Shown: positions 54,118-63,970 of the stretch, one piece after another
Numbering within the stretch: the stretch's first letter is position 1
Layout of the letters: each line of letters begins with the position of its first letter
Assembly (NCBI RefSeq): GCF_900111615.1
Contig: NZ_FOHU01000004.1
Location: 1-64,000 of the forward strand
Direction: 5' to 3'
DNA: 64,000 nt
From: Natronincola peptidivorans
Lineage (GTDB): Bacteria > Bacillota > Clostridia > Peptostreptococcales > Natronincolaceae
Notes under the pieces: generated by a model
The model's input: the letters and a program-made list of their open reading frames with translations, nothing else
Told to the model about the DNA's origin: nothing
Databases searched by the model: none
Position numbers and translations under genes: made by a program

Positions 54118-55533
54118 ATGGTTTCACATGAAAATGATGCTTATCGTATTGAGCAGGACTTTTTAGGAGAAAAGCCTATACCAATTGATGCTTACTATGG
54201 CATACATACCCTTCGAGCTGTAGAAAATTTTTCAATAAGTAATAGAAGAGTGAATCTACATTTGATTGGAGCTATTGTTACTGTAAAGAAAGCTGCCGCC
54301 ATCAGTCACCAAAAGCTGGGAAATCTTTCTTCCCCAATAGCCACCGCTATTGTGAAAGCCTGTGATGAGATTCTAAATGGCTCCTACTCTGAGGAATTTA
54401 TTGTAGATGCTTACCAAGGAGGAGCTGGTACCTCTACTCATATGAATGTCAACGAGGTCATTACCAATCGTGCTTTAGAAATCCTGGGATATAACAAAGG
54501 TGATTATCATCAGTTGCATCCCTTACATCATGTCAACCTGTCTCAATCCACCAATGATGTATATCCAACTGCACTTCGAATAGCTGCCATTAGTTTATTA
54601 CGTCCTCTTAGTGAGGCTTTCGCAGAGCTGCAGGATAGTCTTCAAATTAAGGAAAATGAATACCAACATGCTATCAAGCTGGGGAGAACACAATTAATGG
54701 ATGCCCTCCCTATGATGGTTGGGCAAGGCTTCGGTGCCTATGCACAGGCTATTGCTAGAGATCGATGGCGCCTATACAAGGTAGAGGAACGTTTAAGACA
54801 AATCAATATAGGTGGCACAGCTATTGGAACGGGTATGAACGCCAGCTTAAAATATATTTTTACTATCACTGATACCTTGCAGGATATTACGTCTTTAGGC
54901 CTTGCCAGAAGTGAATTTCCTATGGATATTACTCAGAATATGGATGTCTTTGTGGAGGTTTCAGGGTTGCTAAAATCAGCTGCAACAAATCTTTTTAAAA
55001 TCTCTAGTGATTTGCGCCTATTAAACTCTGGGCCTAAAGGGGGCCTGGGAGAGATCACACTTCCTCCTGTGCAGGTTGGATCTTCAATTATGTCTGGTAA
55101 GGTGAATCCTGTTATGTCAGAGATGGTTTCTCAAATGGCTATGAAGATAATGGCAAATGATCAAGCCATCACACTGGCGGCCATGAATGGACAACTGGAG
55201 CTTAATGCCTTTACCCCTCTTATTGCTGAAGCTCTCTTAGAATCCTTAGAAATGATGACAAAGGCTATATTGCTTTTCAAAGAAAAATGTCTTGAGGATA
55301 TCATTATTAATGAAGATATTTGTAAGAAAAACCTATCAGCATCCTGTGCTATTGCAACAGCTTTATTGCATCATATTGGCCACCACCATGCCTCAGAGTT
55401 GGTGAAAAAAGCCCAGCAGGAAAAAAAGGATATTGCCACTGTTTTGAGAGAAAGCCACATTCTTCCTGAGGATGCTGTCAAAAGAATATTAGATCCTTAT
55501 GAAATAACAAAACCCGGTATCCCGGGAATTTAA
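54118..55533 (+). CDS. aspA: Aspartate ammonia-lyase
   Basis: The 471-residue enzyme converts aspartate to fumarate plus ammonia. It has the aspartase/fumarase signature GSSIMSGKVNPVMSE. HTLRAVENFSIS, HLGRTQLMDALPM-like KLGRTQLMDALP, QGGAGTSTHMNVNEV and SQSTNDVYPTALRI are typical of aspartase. It is the first gene of the hydF-hydE-hydG operon, 11 bp before hydF. The pairing with hydrogenase maturation genes suggests it supplies ammonium or fumarate to that pathway (inference). Confidence 0.95.
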   Translation: MVSHENDAYRIEQDFLGEKPIPIDAYYGIHTLRAVENFSISNRRVNLHLIGAIVTVKKAAAISHQKLGNLSSPIATAIVKACDEILNGSYSEEFIVDAYQGGAGTSTHMNVNEVITNRALEILGYNKGDYHQLHPLHHVNLSQSTNDVYPTALRIAAISLLRPLSEAFAELQDSLQIKENEYQHAIKLGRTQLMDALPMMVGQGFGAYAQAIARDRWRLYKVEERLRQINIGGTAIGTGMNASLKYIFTITDTLQDITSLGLARSEFPMDITQNMDVFVEVSGLLKSAATNLFKISSDLRLLNSGPKGGLGEITLPPVQVGSSIMSGKVNPVMSEMVSQMAMKIMANDQAITLAAMNGQLELNAFTPLIAEALLESLEMMTKAILLFKEKCLEDIIINEDICKKNLSASCAIATALLHHIGHHHASELVKKAQQEKKDIATVLRESHILPEDAVKRILDPYEITKPGIPGI

Positions 55534-55544
55534 GGAGGTTCATT

Positions 55545-56804
55545 ATGAGTTTAAATCAAACCCCTCGCTCTAGTCGTGTTCACATCGCTTTATTTGGTAA
55601 TAGAAATGCTGGAAAGTCCAGTATTATTAATGCCCTTACAGGACAAGACATTGCCATTGTCTCTGATGTGAAGGGTACAACAACTGATCCTGTTTATAAG
55701 ACGATGGAGCTTTTACCCATTGGTCCTGTGGTCTTTATTGATACTGCTGGACTTGATGATGAAGGTGAATTAGGCCAGTTAAGAAAAGAAAAATCCTATG
55801 ATGTACTAAACAAAACAGATATCGCTTTGATTTTGATTGACGCTACTGTAGGTATTACTTCCTATGATAAAAAAATTATCCAGCTGATAAAATCTAAAGA
55901 AATACCTGTATTAGGCATTTTAAATAAAATTGATCTTCGTACAGTTGAGTCAAGTGAGTTGGATACCGTAAAAAAATCCTTGGATATACCTTGTATTGCT
56001 GTTTCAGCTACTACCGGGAAGAATATTTCTGCTCTTAAAAATGCCATTGTGAAAATCACACCTAATGAGGAAGACAAATTTAAAATTGTTGGAGATCTTA
56101 TATCTCCTGGAGATTTTGTTGTTTTGGTTGTCCCTATTGATAAAGCAGCACCCAAAGGTCGTCTTATTCTTCCACAGCAGCAAACGATTCGAGATGTTTT
56201 AGAATGTGATGCTATCACGGTAGTTACAAAGGAATATGAGTTAAAAGAAACATTGGAAAATCTCGGTAAAAAACCATCCTTGGTGATTACAGATTCTCAA
56301 GCCTTCTTGAAGGTAGCTGCAGATACCCCTAAGGATATCCCTCTTACATCCTTCTCCATCTTGTTTGCAAGACATAAGGGTGATCTAGCAGAGCTGGTTA
56401 AGGGAGCCCAATCTATTGAAATGCTTGAAAATAATGATACTGTATTGGTAGCTGAAGCCTGTACCCATCATCAACAAGCTGATGATATAGCACAGGTGAA
56501 GATTCCCCGTTGGTTAAGACAAATGACGGGTAAAAACTTAACCTTCGAATATTGTTCTGGTACACAGTTTCCTAAGGATTTATCAAGATATAAGCTGATT
56601 ATTCACTGTGGAGGATGTATGTTAAATCGTCGAGCCATGGTCTATCGAATTTCTCAAGCTGTAGAGGCTGGCATTCCGATTGTCAATTATGGTGTATTAA
56701 TTGCCCAGGTTCAGGGTGTATTAGATAGAGTGATCTCTCCCTTTCCTCAAGTAAAACTGTTATTAGAGGAAAAAGAAAAAACTATGATTGGAGGTGCTGT
56801 ATGA
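55545..56804 (+). CDS. hydF: [FeFe]-hydrogenase H-cluster maturation GTPase HydF
   Basis: HydF is the scaffold on which the 2Fe subcluster is completed and delivered to the hydrogenase. The 419 residues hold a GTPase domain (GNRNAGKSS near 18-25, DTAGLDDEG, NKID). A dimerisation region follows, then a C-terminal iron-sulfur site with the family pattern CTHH...HCGGC. The start follows AAGGAGG. It overlaps hydE by 4 bp. Confidence 0.97.
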   Translation: MSLNQTPRSSRVHIALFGNRNAGKSSIINALTGQDIAIVSDVKGTTTDPVYKTMELLPIGPVVFIDTAGLDDEGELGQLRKEKSYDVLNKTDIALILIDATVGITSYDKKIIQLIKSKEIPVLGILNKIDLRTVESSELDTVKKSLDIPCIAVSATTGKNISALKNAIVKITPNEEDKFKIVGDLISPGDFVVLVVPIDKAAPKGRLILPQQQTIRDVLECDAITVVTKEYELKETLENLGKKPSLVITDSQAFLKVAADTPKDIPLTSFSILFARHKGDLAELVKGAQSIEMLENNDTVLVAEACTHHQQADDIAQVKIPRWLRQMTGKNLTFEYCSGTQFPKDLSRYKLIIHCGGCMLNRRAMVYRISQAVEAGIPIVNYGVLIAQVQGVLDRVISPFPQVKLLLEEKEKTMIGGAV

Positions 56805-57865
56805 TTACAGATTTAATAACAAAGCTATACCAGGATAATAATTTATCTAAAGATGAATTGGTGTATCTCTTAGAAAACCTCGATGCCTCTAGTAGAAAAT
56901 TATTGTTTGAGTATAGTTTAAAAACCAAGCTTCAGCACTATGGGAAAAAAGTATACATGCGTGGTCTCATCGAATTTTCTAATTATTGTAAGCAGGATTG
57001 TCTCTACTGCGGTATACGGGTTTCTAATAAACATATTCATCGCTACCGCTTGACCTTTGATGAAATTCTTCAATGCTGTACAGAGGGCTATCAATTAGGT
57101 TATAGAACCTTTGTGCTGCAAAGTGGTGAAGATTACTGGTATACAGAAGAAAAGCTGGTGGCTATTGTAGAAAAGATTAAAGAGTTATTTCCTGATGCAG
57201 CCGTTACCCTTTCCATCGGCGAAAGAGATCAGGCGGTCTATCAAAGGCTTTTCGAAGCCGGAGCTGATCGTTTTCTACTTAGACATGAGACAGCTTCTAG
57301 AGACTTATATGAAAAACTTCATCCTACTATGGACTTCAATAATAGAAGAAATTCTTTAAAGCTTCTAAAGGAGATCGGCTACCAGGTTGGTGCTGGTTTC
57401 ATGGTGGGTTTGCCCCATCAAACCTCAGCTGATCTAGCTGAAGACCTCCTTTTCTTAAAAGATCTCAATCCAGATATGATTGGTATAGGTCCTTTTATTC
57501 CCCATAGTGAAACCCCCTTGGGGGATGTTATAGGGGGTACCTTAGAGGACACCTTAGTGATGGTGGCATTAGCTAGATTAATGCTTCCCAGCGCATTACT
57601 GCCCTCTACTACTGCTTTAGGAACCTTAGACGATAAAGGACGAGAACAAGCGATTTTAGCTGGTGCCAATGTAGTAATGCCAAACCTTTCTCCAACAAAG
57701 GTAAGGCCCCTCTATGAATTATATGAAAATAAAATATGTACAGGTGATGAACCAGCCCATTGCAGAGGCTGTATAGAAGGTCGTATCAATTCTACTGGCA
57801 TGGAGGTAGATATGGGTCGTGGCGACAGCCTTCAATTTCAACATAAAGTAGGTCAAACTGTATAA
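56801..57865 (+). CDS. hydE: [FeFe]-hydrogenase maturation radical SAM protein HydE
   Basis: HydE acts on the Fe(CO)2(CN)-cysteine synthon made by HydG. The 354-residue radical SAM enzyme carries CKQDCLYCG (4Fe-4S/SAM site, near 64-72), SGEDYWYTEE, and a C-terminal second-cluster-like cysteine set (CTGDEPAHCRGC). It overlaps hydF by 4 bp, with its ribosome binding site inside hydF. Confidence 0.97.
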   Translation: MITDLITKLYQDNNLSKDELVYLLENLDASSRKLLFEYSLKTKLQHYGKKVYMRGLIEFSNYCKQDCLYCGIRVSNKHIHRYRLTFDEILQCCTEGYQLGYRTFVLQSGEDYWYTEEKLVAIVEKIKELFPDAAVTLSIGERDQAVYQRLFEAGADRFLLRHETASRDLYEKLHPTMDFNNRRNSLKLLKEIGYQVGAGFMVGLPHQTSADLAEDLLFLKDLNPDMIGIGPFIPHSETPLGDVIGGTLEDTLVMVALARLMLPSALLPSTTALGTLDDKGREQAILAGANVVMPNLSPTKVRPLYELYENKICTGDEPAHCRGCIEGRINSTGMEVDMGRGDSLQFQHKVGQTV

Positions 57866-57946
57866 AACTGTCATCCTAAGGGTAACCAATAGAGGTTGTC
57901 AGATAGTTCGAAAAATGGATAAAATAATTGTGAAAAGGGGATTGTT

Positions 57947-59347
57947 ATGATAAAAACCAAACAAAAAGCTGATTTTATTAGAAATGACTACATTGCCTCT
58001 CTACTTAATAATGGGAAAACAAAATCTACACAGGAAGTAAAATTCATTATCGAAAAAGGAAAATCTGGTACAGGACTTACACTGGAGGAAGTGGCAACTT
58101 TACTGGAGATAGATGAGCCTCGTTTAGAGGAGGAGCTTTTTCAAGCTGCTGCTGAGGTGAAGGAGGATATCTATGGCAGAAGAATGGTGCTTTTTGCTCC
58201 CCTCTATGTTTCTAATCACTGTGTTAATAACTGCCTCTACTGTGGGTATAAATGCAGCAATGCTATAGAAAGAACTCGATTATCAGACGAAGAAATTGCC
58301 AGGGAGATAGAAATTATTGTGGGGATGGGACATAAACGTATTGCTTTAGAGGCGGGAGAAGACCCTGTCAACTGTCCTATAGATTATATAACCCATGCTA
58401 TGAAGCATATCTATAGCCTCAAATTTAACAATGGCGAAATTCGACGTATCAATGCCAATATAGCTGCTACAACAGTAGAAAACTATCAAAAGCTTAAGGA
58501 AGCAGGTGTAGGAACCTATATTCTTTTCCAGGAAACCTATCATCGAGATACCTATAACAAAGTTCATCCTTCAGGCCCTAAGGCGGATTACGATTACCAT
58601 ACTACTGCCATGGATCGTGCTATGGAGGCTGGGTTAGATGATGTTGGTATAGGTGCACTATTTGGTCTATATGACTATAAATATGAAGTGATGGGCTTGA
58701 TGCTACATACAAAGCATCTTGAGGATACCTTTGGTGTAGGTCCCCATACCATTTCTGTTCCTCGGCTAAGACCCGCCAATGATGTAAATCTTCATGATTA
58801 TTCCTATATTGTTTCAGACCATGACTTTAAACGAATTGTTGCCATCCTAAGATTGGCTGTGCCTTATACAGGTATTATATTATCTACCCGTGAGGAGCCC
58901 ACCTTTAGAGAGGATACTATGAGGCTAGGAGTTTCCCAAATCAGTGCTGGCTCCTGTACTGGAGTATCTGGCTATAAAGCCTTTGTAGAAGGCAAGTCCA
59001 ATCCACAGTTTGAGGTTGCTGACCATAGAAGTCCTAATGAAATATTAAAATCACTATGTCAACAAGACTATCTTCCAAGTTATTGCACTGCCTGTTATCG
59101 TACTGGAAGAACCGGTGATAGATTTATGGAGTTTGCAAGAAGTAAAGAAATCCATAATCTCTGTTATCCAAATGCAATTCTCACCTTTAAAGAATATCTT
59201 GAGGATTATGGAGATGATGATTTGCAGGGTTTAGGCAATGAAGCCATAGAGAAAAATCTTGAGAATATTCCTAATGACGCAGTTAAAAAGGAAACCATTG
59301 AAAGATTGCAGCGTATTGAAAATGGTGAAAGAGATTTGTTTATGTAA
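57947..59347 (+). CDS. hydG: [FeFe]-hydrogenase maturation tyrosine lyase HydG
   Basis: HydG splits tyrosine to make CO and cyanide on its auxiliary cluster. The 466-residue protein has the radical SAM motif CVNNCLYCG and ThiH-like AGEDP. The C-terminal CTAC-x22-C binds the second cluster with the dangler iron, as HydG requires. It lies 81 bp after hydE in the same direction. A strong terminator follows. Confidence 0.97.
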   Translation: MIKTKQKADFIRNDYIASLLNNGKTKSTQEVKFIIEKGKSGTGLTLEEVATLLEIDEPRLEEELFQAAAEVKEDIYGRRMVLFAPLYVSNHCVNNCLYCGYKCSNAIERTRLSDEEIAREIEIIVGMGHKRIALEAGEDPVNCPIDYITHAMKHIYSLKFNNGEIRRINANIAATTVENYQKLKEAGVGTYILFQETYHRDTYNKVHPSGPKADYDYHTTAMDRAMEAGLDDVGIGALFGLYDYKYEVMGLMLHTKHLEDTFGVGPHTISVPRLRPANDVNLHDYSYIVSDHDFKRIVAILRLAVPYTGIILSTREEPTFREDTMRLGVSQISAGSCTGVSGYKAFVEGKSNPQFEVADHRSPNEILKSLCQQDYLPSYCTACYRTGRTGDRFMEFARSKEIHNLCYPNAILTFKEYLEDYGDDDLQGLGNEAIEKNLENIPNDAVKKETIERLQRIENGERDLFM

Positions 59348-59360
59348 GTTTTCATAGAAA

Positions 59361-59403
59361 AAGCTCTATTTATTAGTCCTAAGGGATCTATTAAATAGAG
59401 CTT
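59361..59403 (+). terminator. Terminator of the aspA-hydFEG operon
   Basis: AAGCTCTATTTA and TAAATAGAGCTT pair (12 bp, 19-nt loop), with TTTTTTT a few bases later. Confidence 0.85.
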
Positions 59404-59489
59404 CGTATTTTTTTATTGCTATATATAGAGCTATCCAAGCTCAGAAATTAAATTATACATTTTTAAATTTGCAAATAGTGGCAATTCAC

Positions 59490-59580
59490 AATTTTGATAT
59501 GCACAGGTCTACGGTTTCGCCCCTAGCTCAAAACCACAGCTAGGGACTGCAAATGTAGCCCTTTAGCATATCAAAATTGA
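59490..59580. repeat. 91-bp structured palindromic element
   Basis: Perfect 14-bp terminal inverted repeats (CAATTTTGATATGC and its complement) enclose GGTCTAC/GTAGCCC. An inner 8-bp hairpin CCCTAGCT/AGCTAGGG has the loop CAAAACCAC. The GC-rich core contrasts with its surroundings. It lies between convergent hydG and the chemoreceptor gene, so it is not a 5' leader. It may be a MITE-like element or encode a small RNA. The rest of 59348-59731, apart from the hydG terminator, shows nothing clear. Confidence 0.6.
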
Positions 59581-59731
59581 AGTATAAAACTGTAGGTTTT
59601 CCACAAATTACATCGTATAATTATATCTTTCAAATTGGATATCTATAGCGGATACATCCTTGAATAAGTTTAGGTTTGCAACATATTTAAATAAAATTAG
59701 AAGGCTTCTCTCTACCTCTATCAGAAATTGT

Positions 59732-61426
59732 CTATAGCTTAAATTGTTGTACAATTTTTTCTAGGTTATCTGCTAATAGTGCTAGACTTTGGCTCGAGGA
59801 AGCTACTTCTTCAACAGAAGCAGTTTGTTCCTCTGTTGATGCAGTAACATTCTCCATCTCTGCCGATACATCTCCAGAAATTTTCTCAATAACATCTGCG
59901 CATTTCACAACATTTTCGCTATTTTCTGCTGCGTGATTTATTGCTATAGCTATGGCTTCAATTTGATTATTTACCTTCTCAATCAAATCTGCGATTTCTA
60001 AGAAGGTAGTTTCTGCTGTAGACACCACTATTGTACCTTCCTTTACATCCGAGGTACTTCTTTCCATATGCGCATTAGCATCCTTTATGTTTTTATGATT
60101 TTCTGATATTAGGCCATTTATTTCCTTTACAGCTTCCTGAGAATCTTCAGCAAGCTTTCTCACTTCCTCTGCTACAACTGCAAATCCTCTACCATGCTCT
60201 CCTGCTCTAGCGGCCTCAATAGAAGCATTTAACGCCAATAGATTTGTCTGTTCTGCGATACTGTCAATTACCTTTATGATATTATCCATTTTATTAGAGC
60301 TATCGGTGATATCTAGTAGTGAACGTTGTACCTCTTCAGAGCTCTTTGTAATGTTTTCCATTTGCGTAGTTGCACGATGAATATTCTCTTTTCCCTTATT
60401 TGCTTTTTCAAGTACTTCTTTACTCATGCCTTCGATTGCCTTAGTATTATCTGATACCTCTTCAATATTGGTATTGATCACTTCGATAGCTTCGGTAGTT
60501 TTTTTGATTTCACCAATTTCATTTTTTATATTGGTGGCTACATCCTCTGCTGATATTGCTATTTGTTGTGAAACAGCAGCTGATTCCTCAGAAATAGCTG
60601 CTAGCTCTTCAGAGGATGAACTCACTTCTTTAGAGGTATCCTGTACCTGATTCACAATGCTTCGCAACCCATTATTTACAGCTTGAAAGGCCATTGCCAG
60701 TCTTCCTATCTCATCTTTTCTTCTGGAAGATTCTTCCGGTACGTCACTGCTGATGTCTAGCTTTGAAATTTTTTCTGCTATTGTGGTTATGCTATTGATA
60801 GGTTTAGCAATAGAGTTCCCTATGAAGAATGCAACAACAATAGATATTGCTAATATGATCCCAAGGGTAAGTAAAAACTTAGCTACAAAGGCATTTATTA
60901 TATCATCTTCAAACTTTTTGGGTGCACCTACATAGAACATGCCTATTACATTATTGTCCGCATCCATTATAGGACGATATATGGTTTGATATGTCTCCCC
61001 TAGAATTTCCGCTTCTCCAATAAATTCTTCTCCTTCCACCAGTACTGCTTCAGCTACATTTGCTGCAACCTGTGTGCCAACAGCCCTTTCTCCGTCCACC
61101 ACAATGGTTGTTGTAGCTCTAGTATCTCCAATAAAAATAGTTACTGCATATCCCGTAATTTCCCCCAGTCTGTCTACGATGTTGGTATTATCATTGATTC
61201 TTATTGAACCCTTATACAGTTCATTTCCTCTTATGTTCCAATTGCCTGGATACATCATGTTAACAATTTCTATGGAAGCGTTTAAATCTGACATAATTTT
61301 TTCTGTCACAGTAGAAGAGATAGAATTCTTAACATCTCTTATCACCACTGTCCCTACAACAGCTCCAAAGAATAGCAATAGTGCCGTAATATAGATAATC
61401 AGTTTTGTACCTATTTTTTTCACCAC
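59732..61426 (-). CDS. Methyl-accepting chemotaxis protein with cache sensor
   Basis: The 564-residue chemoreceptor has an N-terminal membrane helix (about 8-28). An extracellular single-cache domain (about 30-185) contains [13 protein letters not shown]-like and [19 protein letters not shown] second membrane helix (about 190-210), a HAMP domain and a long coiled-coil signalling domain follow. The conserved hairpin tip is [24 protein letters not shown]. Cache domains of this kind often bind carboxylates. It is a single gene; 61427-61642 shows no promoter I can defend. Confidence 0.95.
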   Translation of the reverse strand: MVKKIGTKLIIYITALLLFFGAVVGTVVIRDVKNSISSTVTEKIMSDLNASIEIVNMMYPGNWNIRGNELYKGSIRINDNTNIVDRLGEITGYAVTIFIGDTRATTTIVVDGERAVGTQVAANVAEAVLVEGEEFIGEAEILGETYQTIYRPIMDADNNVIGMFYVGAPKKFEDDIINAFVAKFLLTLGIILAISIVVAFFIGNSIAKPINSITTIAEKISKLDISSDVPEESSRRKDEIGRLAMAFQAVNNGLRSIVNQVQDTSKEVSSSSEELAAISEESAAVSQQIAISAEDVATNIKNEIGEIKKTTEAIEVINTNIEEVSDNTKAIEGMSKEVLEKANKGKENIHRATTQMENITKSSEEVQRSLLDITDSSNKMDNIIKVIDSIAEQTNLLALNASIEAARAGEHGRGFAVVAEEVRKLAEDSQEAVKEINGLISENHKNIKDANAHMERSTSDVKEGTIVVSTAETTFLEIADLIEKVNNQIEAIAIAINHAAENSENVVKCADVIEKISGDVSAEMENVTASTEEQTASVEEVASSSQSLALLADNLEKIVQQFKL

Positions 61427-61642
61427 TAGCCCCCCATTATCTTTTTTTTTACCTTCATCTCTTTTTCTAACTGCCTTCCTGATGTAAATAGTGATTCTTT
61501 TAATTTCGTCTAATAAATACTTAAGTCTTACTATTTGCTAAAAACTTGTTAATATTTTACCATAAAGAATTCGTAGATTTTCCATTATTCGACAAACTGT
61601 AAAAATCGTCGACGAACTTTGCGTATATTTGTTTATAAAAAA

Positions 61643-61671
61643 GCAGGAAAATATTTGTTGTATTTTCCTGC
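61643..61671 (-). terminator. Terminator of the NuoL/MrpD-like gene
   Basis: GCAGGAAAATA and TATTTTCCTGC form an 11-bp stem with a 7-nt loop. Six T follow on the minus strand. Confidence 0.85.
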
Positions 61672-61720
61672 GGATAGTAAACCTCTTTTTTTGTCGTTGA
61701 TATTCATTTTACTCTGGTGA

Positions 61721-63970
61721 TTACTTAAAGACCAACAAAGTTCCCAGAAGAGTAGTTAAAATGATGGCATAGATAACTACATCACTTTTTATAATAGAAG
61801 ATTCATAACGATTAGTGATTAGGTTTAAAGTATAAACACATCTACCTATTAATCCTTCACTTTTGTTAAGCTTGGATTCATATTCCTCAGTTAAGTAATT
61901 AATAGCGGAGCTGACATCATCCACCAATCTTTCTCCCTTAGAGACATTAGACTCATATTTCTCTGTTACAGCATTTATGGCAGAATTCACACCATCCACT
62001 AAACCATCTTCTTTTTTCTGCATTGCTTCCTGTCCTCTACTTAATCGCTTAATGATGAAGTTTGTAAGCTTAAATACGGGGTAGAATAGTATATAGTCAA
62101 ATCTTAACCAATGAGGGAAGTGTAGATGGAATAAATGGAACTTCTTCCCTAGTGTAAAGATGACAGCCCCCAATATATACACCGGTATCATGGCAAGTAA
62201 ATCTGGGGCAATAAATACATTCATGTCTACAATATAATTCTGAATGAAGTATGGATCATAGGTTACACCACGAGCTGCTGGTATTAATAAAAAGTCTAAG
62301 ATATAATTAGGCTTTATTCCTATACCTATGATTAATATTGCCATACCCATCATAGCCATATCCATCATTCTATACCCGTTACCAATCTTTTCATTCTCTT
62401 CAGAGCATTTTCCTAAGAAAGTATAGCTAATCAGCTTGATAAAGGAACAGACTGTTCCTCCACTAATGATAGTAAACAGAATTTCTGCATATCTAAAGGA
62501 ATGGTGGCCATACTCATAGGCTTCCACAATGGCATGGTGCAATATGGTTTTACTGGCAAAGCCATTAAATAAGGGTGTACCGGTAATTCCTAAAGCAGCA
62601 ATTAAAGCCACGATGAAAGTAAACGGCATTTTCCGCCATAGTCCCCCCAGCTTATACATGTCTAAATGATGGGTTTGAAGATAAATCGCTCCTGCTACCA
62701 TAAACAATAAAGACTTAAAGAGAGCATGATTGATCATGTGAAATACTCCACCTGTAAAGCCCATAGCCCCCTTATGGCCTAGATAAATGGCAACACCAAT
62801 TCCCATAATAACATAACCCATTTGACTTACGCTGTGATAGGCCAGCATTTTCTTCATATTCCCCTGTTGTAGCGCCATAAATACGCCTATCCCCATGGTT
62901 GCTATTCCCATCCAGATAATGACAGCACCTAAGTTTTGAGAAGAAAGCCAAAGTGCATCCTTATAGCTCTCTATTTCATTGGCAGCAGGGAAGAAAAAGC
63001 TTGTAGCCGTCCGAAGCATACCATAACCACCAACTTTTATCATAATTCCTGATAAAAGCGCACTTGCAGGTGTAGGAGCAACAGGATGTGCCTTTGGCAA
63101 CCATATATGCATGGGAATCATTCCAGCTTTTACACCAAAACCAACCATAAACAATGCCATTACAATATATCTTGTATTCCCCATACTTTCTAATTGAGAA
63201 ATCATTGGCATAAATTCAAGCGTGTTTGTATGGATGTAAAGCAAAATCATCCCTAAGAGAATACACAACCCTCCAAATACTCCCATATAGATATAACTAT
63301 CTCCTGCCGCAATAGCGTCTTCTGTCTCGCAGTGAACCACCAGCATATAGGAGCTGAAGGTCATTATTTCAAAGAATAAGAACGTAGTAAATAAATCTCC
63401 TGACATGACAGTCCCTAGTATAGCTCCATAGGTAATGGCTGTGCATAGGTAGAATCTGTTTCTATGCTTTTCTACTGTCATGTAGTGTGGTGCATAAATC
63501 ATTGCCATCAACCAAAGAATTGAGGTAAGAGTTGCCATGATGTAGCTTAGCATATCAACCTTAAACAATAATCCGTATCCTAGCATCCTTGGTAGATTAA
63601 GAACAAGAGTTTCACTTGCAACTGCCGGGTACATAGCCAGTACCATCATTAATGTAATGAAGGTAAACATTGCTGTTAATCCGTCTCTTAGGTTTTCATA
63701 ATTTTTCCCAAAAGAAACTGATATAAAACCGCCTATCGTGGGTATAAATACGATTAGCATAGGATAGTATGGCTTCGTAGCAACAAATTCCTTGATACCT
63801 TCATAGAGGTGAGGAGCTTTGCCTCCTCCCGTTATACTGACAAAGAATATGAAACCTGCCACTGTCAGTAAAAATATTATGATGTTGTTAATAAAAAGTA
63901 GCGTTGAAGGCTTATATCCGTCGGAAGCATGATCGTGATGCAGCGCTTCAACCCCTTGAGCATTTTTCAT
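61721..63970 (-). CDS. NuoL/MrpD-type proton- or sodium-translocating membrane subunit with 25-residue repeats
   Basis: The 749-residue protein has about 15 membrane helices with the proton_antipo_M core (FLFFEIMTFSSYMLV, GVKAGMIPMHIWLPKAHPVAPTPASALLSG, AYHSVSQMGYVIMGIG, HALFKSLLFM). Conserved Lys/His/Glu of the ion path are present. After the core there is a roughly 75-residue stretch of three tandem 25-residue repeats (656-680, 681-705, 706-730; each with V/I-x(7)-N-x(2)-T-x(2)-YES), then a final helix. I chose ATG 63970 behind GGAGGAG; a start at 63985 overlaps that site. It probably belongs to an Mrp antiporter or energy-converting complex continuing beyond the window. Confidence 0.88.
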   Translation of the reverse strand: MKNAQGVEALHHDHASDGYKPSTLLFINNIIIFLLTVAGFIFFVSITGGGKAPHLYEGIKEFVATKPYYPMLIVFIPTIGGFISVSFGKNYENLRDGLTAMFTFITLMMVLAMYPAVASETLVLNLPRMLGYGLLFKVDMLSYIMATLTSILWLMAMIYAPHYMTVEKHRNRFYLCTAITYGAILGTVMSGDLFTTFLFFEIMTFSSYMLVVHCETEDAIAAGDSYIYMGVFGGLCILLGMILLYIHTNTLEFMPMISQLESMGNTRYIVMALFMVGFGVKAGMIPMHIWLPKAHPVAPTPASALLSGIMIKVGGYGMLRTATSFFFPAANEIESYKDALWLSSQNLGAVIIWMGIATMGIGVFMALQQGNMKKMLAYHSVSQMGYVIMGIGVAIYLGHKGAMGFTGGVFHMINHALFKSLLFMVAGAIYLQTHHLDMYKLGGLWRKMPFTFIVALIAALGITGTPLFNGFASKTILHHAIVEAYEYGHHSFRYAEILFTIISGGTVCSFIKLISYTFLGKCSEENEKIGNGYRMMDMAMMGMAILIIGIGIKPNYILDFLLIPAARGVTYDPYFIQNYIVDMNVFIAPDLLAMIPVYILGAVIFTLGKKFHLFHLHFPHWLRFDYILFYPVFKLTNFIIKRLSRGQEAMQKKEDGLVDGVNSAINAVTEKYESNVSKGERLVDDVSSAINYLTEEYESKLNKSEGLIGRCVYTLNLITNRYESSIIKSDVVIYAIILTTLLGTLLVFK

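Noticed and set aside
59490-59580. c-di-GMP (GEMM) riboswitch, because of GCACAGG and GGGACTGCAAA
   Set aside because: The second conserved stem and receptor are absent, and the element is downstream of both neighbouring genes on either strand.
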